Shown: positions 17,584-25,184 of the stretch, in pieces | How the letters are laid out: each line of letters begins with the position of its first letter | Position numbering within the stretch: the stretch's first letter is position 1 | Source of the DNA: Luteolibacter algae | GTDB lineage: Bacteria > Verrucomicrobiota > Verrucomicrobiia > Verrucomicrobiales > Akkermansiaceae | DNA: 64,000 bases | Reading direction: 5' to 3' | NCBI RefSeq assembly: GCF_042683045.1 | Contig: NZ_JBHUIT010000034.1 | Location: 1-64,000 of the forward strand | Position numbers and translations under genes: made by a program | The notes under the pieces: model-generated | The model's database searches: none | Seen by the model: only the letters and a program-made list of their open reading frames with translations | Told to the model about the DNA's origin: nothing

Positions 17584-18690
17584 ATGACTCATGATAATGA
17601 ATGTGCGTGGCATTACTGTGCGCACTGCGGCTCTCTGTTCAAATCGGATTCCGGTTTCGATAAAAACAGGGTCTGCGATTCTTGCGGGAAGAAACCTGCC
17701 AAGCGGCCATCTTCCTCAGACGGGATATCCCCATCAACTTCCAGGCCGAAGCCCAGCGAGTTCTCCCTCAAGCCCGAATTGGTTCAGAGCGATGGGCGGA
17801 AATCGGTCAGAAAAAGACATCAAAAGAACATTCTTCTCAGAGTGGTTCTGGTTTGGACATGTCTATTACTCCTCGTGGCTGGTCTGATCTATAATTTCAA
17901 GAATCAGGATCAGCCGAGCGTGGATGGAGCACACGCCCGGACGATGGCCGAGGGAACTTTAGCTGATGAAAGAATCAGCCTACTCAATGAGGCGCTACCT
18001 CAATGTAGCAAAATGCTGGAAGGTTTTTTTACCGCCGGAGCCCCGGAATCCCGGAATCAATTCGTTTACCAGCCGATCGAGAATGCGGCAGCGATGGCCA
18101 GGTTTTACGCGCTCAACCCTTTTCCGAAAGTCAATCTTGGAAAACTCCGCAGGCAGAATCAGGAAATGATTCATGTGAATGGTGAGTGGATGGTCCTTAC
18201 CCGCTGGAATGAAGACACTCCGGACGGTCAGACATTCGACGCCATTTTTAGAAAAGAAGGGGAAGACTGGAGGCTGGATTGGCGACATCTCAGCCATTAC
18301 AGCGACTTTCCCTGGGTGCTGTTTTTAGCCGGTGAGGGACCCGATGTCGCAGAATTTCGGTTGCTTGCGAGGAAACGTTTGTCGCAGGACCCCCAAAATA
18401 CGAACACCGGCAAGTTTTTCATCACCTTGGCGGCACCCGAGTTCGGGTATCCGATGAAGGTGATCTCCGAGTCTTCGGAATTTGTTTTGAAGCAAAATAA
18501 TCCGGACGGCGAATTGCTCTCAACCGCCTTCGACAGCAATTTGCAAAGTAGGAAAATTTTGGGCAGCTCCGTGGATACTCTACAAGCGGAAGGCTGGTTG
18601 ACTGTCCGGGTGAAAGTCAGGCGGGATACCGGCAGCGGGATCAAGAGTTTTCACTTGGAGAAACTATTCGCATGTGATTGGCTCAATTGA
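17584..18690 (+). CDS. Zinc-ribbon single-pass membrane protein, paralogue of the preceding gene
   Basis: 368 residues. The N-terminal zinc ribbon has Cys12-x2-Cys15 and Cys31-x2-Cys34 (CAHCGSLF, CDSCGKKP). A Ser/Pro/Lys linker leads to a membrane segment at about 84-106 and an exported domain of about 250 residues. The exported part shares the GEDWRLDW motif and general layout with the preceding gene, so the pair probably arose by duplication. The ribbon faces the cytoplasm if the topology is N-in. Function unknown. It follows the envelope lipoprotein genes in the same direction and converges with aroE; only 16 bases separate the stops. Confidence 0.75.
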   Translation: MTHDNECAWHYCAHCGSLFKSDSGFDKNRVCDSCGKKPAKRPSSSDGISPSTSRPKPSEFSLKPELVQSDGRKSVRKRHQKNILLRVVLVWTCLLLLVAGLIYNFKNQDQPSVDGAHARTMAEGTLADERISLLNEALPQCSKMLEGFFTAGAPESRNQFVYQPIENAAAMARFYALNPFPKVNLGKLRRQNQEMIHVNGEWMVLTRWNEDTPDGQTFDAIFRKEGEDWRLDWRHLSHYSDFPWVLFLAGEGPDVAEFRLLARKRLSQDPQNTNTGKFFITLAAPEFGYPMKVISESSEFVLKQNNPDGELLSTAFDSNLQSRKILGSSVDTLQAEGWLTVRVKVRRDTGSGIKSFHLEKLFACDWLN

Positions 18691-18706
18691 AATCCGGCAA
18701 CACGGC

Positions 18707-19600
18707 TTATTTGCCCGTTTGCATCGCCTGACGCATATAAGAAAGCGGATCGGTTGCCGGGAACCAATGCTGGAAAGCAATCGCTCCTTGATGAATCAAT
18801 AAGCTCAATCCGTTGTCCGTCCTACATCCGGCTCTTTTTGCTGAAGCCAGGAAAGGCGTTTCGGCAGGTTTGTAAATCGTATCATACGCACAATGGTCTG
18901 CTCGCATATAGCTTCCCGGAATCACTTCAGCATCATCGGGTTTGAGACCTAATGATGTAGTCTGGATCAATAGCCGGGCTGCGTGGCAGTGAGCTTCCAG
19001 AGAGGGGTCCTGGAAGGTCAGTGCGTGGAAGCGAGTCTCTGGAGAGAGCAATTCCAGCCGTGCGACCAGTTTATGGATTTTGTCGAGGCTCCGGTTGACC
19101 AGGGTAAGCTCGGCGGGTTTCTGCAACGCGCATTGGCTTGCAATCGCCTGGCCGGCCCCTCCGCCGGCACCAAGCACCAGGCAATGGATGTCACCAAGGT
19201 GCAAATCGAAAGCCTCCTTTATTGCCTGCATGAAGCCGGGACCGTCGGTATTGTGGCCGATGATTTTTTGATTATCAAAAACCACCGTGTTCACCGCTCC
19301 AAGAATCTCCGCTTGAGCAGAGACTTCGGAACATGCTGCCATCGCCTCGAACTTATGCGGAACAGTCACGTTGCACCCGATAAAATTCAGTTCCTGCATC
19401 AACGAAAATGCCTTCTGAAGCTCGCCGGGTTCGACTTCGAGCCGCACATACCGCGCGTTGATCCCGAAGGCGTCCAATGCCGGCTGATGTAGCTGGGGAG
19501 AGGCCGAATGGGAAACCGGGTAACCGAGGACTGCAAGCCTCGCGGGCTTCGGATCGCGACGGGTCTGTGCGATAGATTCGAGTGTGTATACTGGCAGCAT
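18707..19600 (-). CDS. aroE: Shikimate dehydrogenase
   Basis: NADPH-dependent reduction of 3-dehydroshikimate to shikimate. 297 residues from the ATG at 19600. Motifs: the substrate-binding YPVSHSASPQLHQPA, NVTVPHKFEAM with the catalytic Lys, GAVNTVV and GHNTDGPGF (catalytic Asp), the nucleotide-binding VLGAGGGAGQAIA, TLVNRSLDK, and GLSLLIHQGAIAFQHW at the end. The preceding aroD stop and this ATG are separated by one base (TGATATG), so the two are translationally coupled. The frame extends further upstream into aroD but that part is not AroE-like. Confidence 0.95.
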   Translation of the reverse strand: MLPVYTLESIAQTRRDPKPARLAVLGYPVSHSASPQLHQPALDAFGINARYVRLEVEPGELQKAFSLMQELNFIGCNVTVPHKFEAMAACSEVSAQAEILGAVNTVVFDNQKIIGHNTDGPGFMQAIKEAFDLHLGDIHCLVLGAGGGAGQAIASQCALQKPAELTLVNRSLDKIHKLVARLELLSPETRFHALTFQDPSLEAHCHAARLLIQTTSLGLKPDDAEVIPGSYMRADHCAYDTIYKPAETPFLASAKRAGCRTDNGLSLLIHQGAIAFQHWFPATDPLSYMRQAMQTGK

Positions 19601-19601
19601 A

Positions 19602-20315
19602 TCAGTGGAAGGGATGAAGGGAATGGATGCAGTCGCGGAGCTGTTTGGCAGACCACTGGCCGGGAGCGGTTTCTGTTTTACCCACATATCCATAATTCAA
19701 GACACTTCCGGCCTGGGCGCAAAGCAAGCGCGACACGGGTGCCAACACGCCCATTCCCATGGTGGCCACCGGAATGGAATGCTCGCTGATTTGAAAATGG
19801 GCCAACGCTGTCAGATCATCCATGGTCCGGAGTTTTGCCGCGCACTTGAAAGCGGCCGCACCGGCTTCTCTGGCGATTTCCGCATGGGTTTCCAGCTTTT
19901 GACGTGATGGTAGCTGGTCGAAATCATGGTAAGAGGCGATCCATGGCACCCCGGCCGCGTTGGCAGCTGATATAACAGATGTCATACTGGACGCGTTCTT
20001 GGCTTCAATGTCGATCAGTGCCGCGTCGGCAATGGCTGCTTTCAGCATTTCCGCTCTCTCCCCGGTGTTGAAATCGAACGGAGAACCTTCGGAATGGCAG
20101 CGGGCGGTGAAAAGAAGTGGGAAAGGATGTAAATGCTTCCAAAGGTTGGAGCCCTTGGCTTCGAATTCGGGAAAAATCAAATCAAGACGAATTTCTGCAA
20201 TATCACATTGCTGGCGTAGTGAATCCGGGGTCTCAGAGGCAATTGTTTGGCTATCTCCAAAGCTCCCGGCTACTAGGGATATAGGATTTTTGAAACTGAA
20301 AGACTGCGCTGGCAT
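19602..20315 (-). CDS. aroD: 3-dehydroquinate dehydratase, type I
   Basis: Dehydrates 3-dehydroquinate through a Schiff base. 237 residues from the ATG at 20315. Visible class I features: AEIRLDLIFPEF (substrate Glu/Arg strand), LLFTARCHSEGSPF, LIDIEAK, the catalytic His in IASYHDFDQL, the Schiff-base Lys in AAAFKCAAKL, ATMGMGVLAPVSRLL and VGKTETAPGQWS. Upstream in-frame TTG at 20351 would add 12 residues. It forms an aroD-aroE operon. The 155 bases before 20472 lie between divergent units and hold no further gene. Confidence 0.93.
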   Translation of the reverse strand: MPAQSFSFKNPISLVAGSFGDSQTIASETPDSLRQQCDIAEIRLDLIFPEFEAKGSNLWKHLHPFPLLFTARCHSEGSPFDFNTGERAEMLKAAIADAALIDIEAKNASSMTSVISAANAAGVPWIASYHDFDQLPSRQKLETHAEIAREAGAAAFKCAAKLRTMDDLTALAHFQISEHSIPVATMGMGVLAPVSRLLCAQAGSVLNYGYVGKTETAPGQWSAKQLRDCIHSLHPFH

Positions 20316-20471
20316 GCGTCTAGTGATGTGCTTGGCAGAGAGGTTCGTCAATGGCTAGGAGTGTGGTGAATGCGATTCTATCGGTTTACCTCAGAAAAAT
20401 TTACTTCTTTCATCCTTTTATCTGGTCAACCCGACGTTTGATTACCTAGTTTTCAGTGAAACCCCAACTGT

Positions 20472-21098
20472 ATGCGAAATATCCGACTTTCTTTCCTGTC
20501 CACCATCACTTGTGCCGCCTTTGGCCTTCTTCTGACCTCAGTTGCAAATGCTCAGGCATTCAAAGTAGAAGCGTCGAAACCAGCTTTCGATGATCTTCCT
20601 TCACCCGAGTTCAGCGGGGGTAAGCAGAAATCCTTCAAGCCGAAAGATTGGCTTGAGATCGAGGCTTCATTCACTGTCCAAATGTCCCCGGAGCCACCCT
20701 CCAAAACCGCCGAGCGGATTCTGGTTAAATGGTATATCGCCGTGCAGCATCCGGACAAGAAGGGCTCGTATCTTCTTCTTACCAAGGACATCACGCACGT
20801 GAACGTCCCATTGAACCAGGAAATCTTCTCATCCGTTTACCTCTCGCCGGCATCGATCTCGCGACTTACAGGAAGCGATCGTGGTGGAAAGGGAGCAGTC
20901 GAACTGGTCGGCTACGAAGTCCTCGTGAATGGTGAAAAGGTCGCTCAAGAGACCAATAAGAATAAAGTAGGTTGGTGGAACGCTGCCTCAGATAAAATCT
21001 CTCGTAGTGACTCGGTGCCTCTTTTGAATAAAGCGGAAACTCCCTTCTCCAATATGTGGTGGGACCGTTATGCGGAAATCCTGATCGAGAACCGCTAA
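20472..21098 (+). CDS. Amuc_1102-like secreted protein of the pilus-like locus
   Basis: 208 residues with a signal peptide (cleavage after VANA, about residue 27). The mature protein starts QAFKVEASKPAFDDLPSPEF and appears all-beta: WLEIEASFTVQM, ILVKWYIAVQ and AVELVGYEVLVNGEKV. Size, signal and position upstream of a PilM-like gene match Amuc_1102 of Akkermansia, reported to have an immunoglobulin-like fold related to archaeal pilus proteins. The assignment rests on synteny and pattern. It is the first gene of a five-gene block, 69 bases before the next. No Shine-Dalgarno sequence precedes the ATG. Confidence 0.82.
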   Translation: MRNIRLSFLSTITCAAFGLLLTSVANAQAFKVEASKPAFDDLPSPEFSGGKQKSFKPKDWLEIEASFTVQMSPEPPSKTAERILVKWYIAVQHPDKKGSYLLLTKDITHVNVPLNQEIFSSVYLSPASISRLTGSDRGGKGAVELVGYEVLVNGEKVAQETNKNKVGWWNAASDKISRSDSVPLLNKAETPFSNMWWDRYAEILIENR

Positions 21099-21167
21099 TC
21101 AGTGTTTTACTGAGTTCATCACCAAAATTTATTATCTTTACCAGATCCACTGTCCATTTTCCATACC

Positions 21168-23021
21168 ATGGCTGATTCCCAGACTACCGTCGCCCTTAAC
21201 ATAGGTTCCCAACGCATTGGTTTGGCTGTTTTCGAAACTTCGAAGAACGGCAAATTGATCCTAAAAGGCTATGAATCCGAATCAATCAATGCCGATCCCG
21301 CGTTCGAAGCATCCCGTGATGCCCAGGTGCGAGTCGCTGTTGATGACCTCGTCAAAAAACTCAAAGTCTCCAAATCCAAAGTCCGCTATGCGATCTCTGG
21401 CCAGACTGTTTTCACTCGTTTTGTAAAACTACCTCCACTGCAGGACGATAACATCGAGCAGTTGGTGACCTTTGAGGCTCAACAACATGTTCCATTTCCC
21501 ATCAACGAAGTAGTTTGGGATTATGAGCTCATTGAGGGCGAAGGGGAAAAGGAAGTCGTCATCGTTGCTATTAAGGCCGATGCTTTGGATGAAATTAACA
21601 AAAGCGTTAATGATTCAAGTCTTGCTACTGCAGAGGTGGATGTCGCTCCGATGGCACTCTACAATGCTTTCCGCGCTACCTACGGTGCTCCCGAAGAGTC
21701 GACACTGATCATTGATGTCGGCGCAAAAACAAGCAACCTCCTATATGTCGAAGGAAATCGTTTCTTCACCCGGAGTATCGCGATCGGTGGAGCATCGGTG
21801 ACCGCGGCCATTGCCAAGGAATACAATATTTCCTTTGCTGATGCAGAACATCAAAAGGTCACGAATGGCTTGGTCGCTCTAGGTGGCGGACATACTGAGA
21901 ATCTTGATGAGTCTGTTGCTGCACTTGCAATGGTCATTCGCAATGCTCTCACCAGACTCCCTTCTGAAATTGCTAGGACGACGAACTATTACCGTAGTCA
22001 ACACGGAGGAAGCGCTCCGCGGAAAGTTCTCCTTGCCGGTGGCGGCGCGAATCTTCCTTACACTCTGGAGTTCTTCACGGAGAAACTCAACTTGCCGGTA
22101 GAGTTTTTCAATCCGTTAGGACAAGTCACCATCGGGAAAAACGTCGATACAGAGTTGTTGCAGCGGGAAGCTCATACCATGGGCGAGTTGATCGGCCTGG
22201 GACTGCGTGGTAGCGGTAAATCTACGATCAATATCGATCTGGTTCCGGAAGCCGTTGAGGTGAGCCGTGCGGCTGATCGCAGAAAGCCGTTTCTTATCGG
22301 TGCAGCGGTCTTGCTCGTGTCCGGGTTTGCCGCATGGGCGGCGTTTCAAAATGTCGCGGCTTCCAAGGCTGAAGATAGAAGACGCACCATGGCCGAGACC
22401 GAGGAATCCCTTGCTCCATTTGAAACCGAGATTCGGGGTCTTCTAAAGAAGGAGGAGGCTCTCAATAACGTCGCCAACAGCTACACCAATATCGAAGCTG
22501 ATCATGCCTATTGGTTTAATCTACTTAGCGAGTTACGGGGAGCGTTTGCCAGCGATTCTGTGTGGATCACCAATATGGAACCCGTTTACAGCTACGAAAC
22601 GTTTAGTGGAAAATCTCCCAAAACGGTGGTTAAACCCGTTGTAAATGCGGACTTTGCCAGCGAACAAGCTGGCAATAAAGGTTCCATTGCCCAACCGGCA
22701 AAGGTCGAAAATAATCAGGGCGGAGGCCGTAGGAATAACAGAAACCAGCCGCAAGCTGCGCCCGTTGGTTCCGCAACAGCAATCCTCGTTAAGGGATTCT
22801 GGAGAGAGAACGCTCAAAGTCAGGGAGTTGTATCCAATCTTTTAAAGAAACTCCGCGGAAACAGCGAGGTGTTCAATTTCCAAACCAAAGACGACAAAGG
22901 AAAGGAAGTCACATTGAGTGACGAACAGCTTTTGAAGATCAGCTCGGTGGGGCAGGACGGTGATCTTGGATTCCCGTTCGAGCTTATCCTTCCACTAGCA
23001 AGGCCGGTATCCGTCAAATAA
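21168..23021 (+). CDS. PilM-PilN-like fusion protein (Amuc_1101-like)
   Basis: 617 residues. Residues 1-350 are a PilM-type actin-like domain: phosphate loop VALNIGSQRIGLAVFE, TFEAQQHVPFPINEVVWDYE, second phosphate loop LIIDVGAKTSNLLYV and adenosine motif LLAGGGANLPYTLEFF. After a membrane segment at about 372-392 (FLIGAAVLLVSGFAAW) comes a coiled coil and a PilN-like periplasmic part (WFNLLSELRGAFASDSVWIT), then a Gly/Asn/Arg-rich linker and a C-terminal domain. In type IV pilus systems cytoplasmic PilM binds the N-terminal tail of PilN; here both lie in one chain. It matches Amuc_1101 in position. The next gene follows after 34 bases. Confidence 0.87.
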   Translation: MADSQTTVALNIGSQRIGLAVFETSKNGKLILKGYESESINADPAFEASRDAQVRVAVDDLVKKLKVSKSKVRYAISGQTVFTRFVKLPPLQDDNIEQLVTFEAQQHVPFPINEVVWDYELIEGEGEKEVVIVAIKADALDEINKSVNDSSLATAEVDVAPMALYNAFRATYGAPEESTLIIDVGAKTSNLLYVEGNRFFTRSIAIGGASVTAAIAKEYNISFADAEHQKVTNGLVALGGGHTENLDESVAALAMVIRNALTRLPSEIARTTNYYRSQHGGSAPRKVLLAGGGANLPYTLEFFTEKLNLPVEFFNPLGQVTIGKNVDTELLQREAHTMGELIGLGLRGSGKSTINIDLVPEAVEVSRAADRRKPFLIGAAVLLVSGFAAWAAFQNVAASKAEDRRRTMAETEESLAPFETEIRGLLKKEEALNNVANSYTNIEADHAYWFNLLSELRGAFASDSVWITNMEPVYSYETFSGKSPKTVVKPVVNADFASEQAGNKGSIAQPAKVENNQGGGRRNNRNQPQAAPVGSATAILVKGFWRENAQSQGVVSNLLKKLRGNSEVFNFQTKDDKGKEVTLSDEQLLKISSVGQDGDLGFPFELILPLARPVSVK

Positions 23022-23055
23022 TTAACCCATCTATCTAGCTTTACATACCCAAATT

Positions 23056-24033
23056 ATGAATTGGATAAAAAATAACCCTTTTGTTGCCATTTTGTCAGGG
23101 ATTACCTTAGTCCTGTGCGCCATGCTCCTTTTCGTAGCTTCCAGGGGAGCTGCAAAATACGAGGCTGCTCAAGAAGGATTTGAGGAGGCCTATCAGAATG
23201 TCTCAAAATCGGAGAGTATTCCCCTTTACCCGAAGGCAGAGAACCGGGATGCGAAGCGGAAGGCCCTCGAAGACCATCGCGTCGCTATCGAAGGCTTGAG
23301 CAAATTGTTCGATAAATTCCGCCCCGAAAAGATCGAAAATATCTCAACGCAGGACTTCACCGTAAGATTGAAAGAGGCCAATACGGAAGTCTCCCAGGCT
23401 TTCGAAGATGCGGGTTGTGAACTTCCCGATGGTTTTTTCCTCGGTTTTGAAAGCTACCGCGATCAACTTGCGAAATCAGATGCCACTGGCGTTCTGAACT
23501 ACCAGTTGGAAGGCGTGAAACATGCGTTGCTTGATCTCGCCGCTGCACGTCCCAGCCAGCTGATCAAGGTCTATCGCGAAGCGATTCCCGAAGAAAACGG
23601 AGGGCAGCCACAGATTGGGCCAAATGACGTGACCCGTAACTTTGGCTTTGAATTCTCGTTCAAGGGCTCTGAAGCTGCGGCACGCAAGTTCATCAGTTCT
23701 CTCGGTGATACAGATCCATACTACTACATCGTCCGGAGTCTTAAGATCGTGAACGAAAATGACGCTCCGCCACGTGTCTCTGATGCGAAGTTTGAAACCG
23801 CCAAAACAGCCGAAACACCGGAATCCAATGTGGATGACACATTCGGCGGTTTCGTTGTTCCCGGTTCTGAAGAGCCAGTTGAGGAAACACCCGCTGCAGC
23901 TCCGGAGCCAGCGGCTCCCGCTGCTGATTCCTCCCGCATTCTAGCTCAAGTTCTCGGTGGTGAAGAAGTGATCGTATTTGTTCGCTTTGACCTTACCATG
24001 TTTCTCCCATCCAAGGAGCTCCCGAAACCTTGA
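23056..24033 (+). CDS. Amuc_1100-like membrane-anchored envelope protein
   Basis: 325 residues. It opens MNWIKNNPFVAILSGITLVL with a membrane anchor at about 9-30, then a coiled-coil and alpha/beta exported domain. Features recalled from Amuc_1100 of Akkermansia muciniphila recur in order: the NWI opening, SQLIKVYREAIP (cf. KFIKVYRPQLP), a V-S-I-NE-PP segment here as VRSLKIVNENDAPP, a Pro/Ala-rich linker and the final GGEEVIVFVRFDL (cf. GKEQVFVQVSLNL). Its place resembles PilO of pilus alignment complexes; Amuc_1100 itself is known as a TLR2-acting protein. The two sequences are clearly diverged, so host effects cannot be assumed. Confidence 0.87.
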   Translation: MNWIKNNPFVAILSGITLVLCAMLLFVASRGAAKYEAAQEGFEEAYQNVSKSESIPLYPKAENRDAKRKALEDHRVAIEGLSKLFDKFRPEKIENISTQDFTVRLKEANTEVSQAFEDAGCELPDGFFLGFESYRDQLAKSDATGVLNYQLEGVKHALLDLAAARPSQLIKVYREAIPEENGGQPQIGPNDVTRNFGFEFSFKGSEAAARKFISSLGDTDPYYYIVRSLKIVNENDAPPRVSDAKFETAKTAETPESNVDDTFGGFVVPGSEEPVEETPAAAPEPAAPAADSSRILAQVLGGEEVIVFVRFDLTMFLPSKELPKP

Positions 24034-24051
24034 TACAAACCCAAATTTAAT

Positions 24052-25107
24052 ATGTCCTGGATTTCTGAAAATTACGAAAAAGCCACTATTGGCGCGGCTG
24101 CTGTAGTCGCACTAGGTTTGGCATTTACTGGCTGGCAAAAACTTAATTCTGTCGAAGAGAACTTTAGTTCCGAAGCCAAAGGTGTAGGTGCCAATAACCC
24201 TGCGGTTGCAAATGCGGATCGTGTCTCGGTGGCCGAAGCTTCATTTAAACTCAATAGAGAATGGATCAAAGGTGAAGACGAGGGAAGACCCGTCGATCTC
24301 TTCACAGGTGTGCCGTTGTTTGTGAATAAAAACGATCTGAGTAACCCTGTCGATTTACCGGAGAGTGGGGATGTTCACGCGCCGATCCCTAACCAATGGT
24401 GGATTGATAATCGTATTGACCCGGGCTTTGGCGATTCGCCGCAGCGCGATGCCGACGAGGATGGATTTTCCAACTTGGAAGAATTTACAGCTAAAACCGA
24501 TCCGAATGATAAAAGGAGTTATCCAAACCTGGTTTCCAAGTTGAAGTATTCCAGTGATAAAGCTGTGCAATGGGTTTTGAGACCCGGTTTCGAGGCTGAT
24601 GGTGGAAGTTTCACCTTTGAATATAGTGATACAGCCGGAAATGCGAACAAGACGGGTGCCGCAAATCCTATTGCTCCCGGTCAATTGTTCTTCCTTGAGG
24701 AGCCTTTGAAGAACCGTTTTAAATTGATTGGTTCTGAGAAGCGGAAAGTGATGAATGAGAAAATCCAGGTCGAAGTGGATGTCACATTTGTCAAAATCGA
24801 GGATCAAAGACCCAATAAAAAAGGTATGACCTACGAAATACCTTCTCAGTTCCGCAAGCAGGAAGCCCGCAATTATTCCCACTATGATAGAACGGCTGTG
24901 CTCAGGCTCAATGCACTGGGTCAGGAAGGCCAGGATATAGAGGTCGAGGAGTATACGGAGTTCGCTCTTCCTCCAGGATCGCCGAATAAGCAGTATAAGC
25001 TTACCGAGGTTACAGAAGATCAAATTACGGTCGAATTTAAAGCTGAAGACGGCAAAACACAGACTTATAAGATCGGCAAAGGTGCCACAGGTCCTGAAAC
25101 ACCCTGA
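24052..25107 (+). CDS. Amuc_1099-like bitopic protein with calcium-loop motif
   Basis: 351 residues. N-terminal anchor at about 11-28 (ATIGAAAVVALGLAFTGW), then an exported part. Residues 116-158 contain WWIDNRIDPGFGDSP followed by the loop D133-x-D135-x-D137-G-F-S-N-L-E-E and TDPND, a dockerin/thrombospondin-3-type calcium loop common in exported verrucomicrobial proteins. The second half is beta-rich (LFFLEEPLKNRFKLIGSEKR, TAVLRLNALG). Position between Amuc_1100-like and secretin genes matches Amuc_1099. Linked by 18 bases to the preceding gene. Calcium binding is inferred from the motif. Confidence 0.83.
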   Translation: MSWISENYEKATIGAAAVVALGLAFTGWQKLNSVEENFSSEAKGVGANNPAVANADRVSVAEASFKLNREWIKGEDEGRPVDLFTGVPLFVNKNDLSNPVDLPESGDVHAPIPNQWWIDNRIDPGFGDSPQRDADEDGFSNLEEFTAKTDPNDKRSYPNLVSKLKYSSDKAVQWVLRPGFEADGGSFTFEYSDTAGNANKTGAANPIAPGQLFFLEEPLKNRFKLIGSEKRKVMNEKIQVEVDVTFVKIEDQRPNKKGMTYEIPSQFRKQEARNYSHYDRTAVLRLNALGQEGQDIEVEEYTEFALPPGSPNKQYKLTEVTEDQITVEFKAEDGKTQTYKIGKGATGPETP

Positions 25108-25184
25108 AAGTAGAAAAATAGTTAATGTTTCGAAAAAAGCTCTTTCCAAAACCCATTAAAATCTCCAAAACCTCACCGTTCCTT

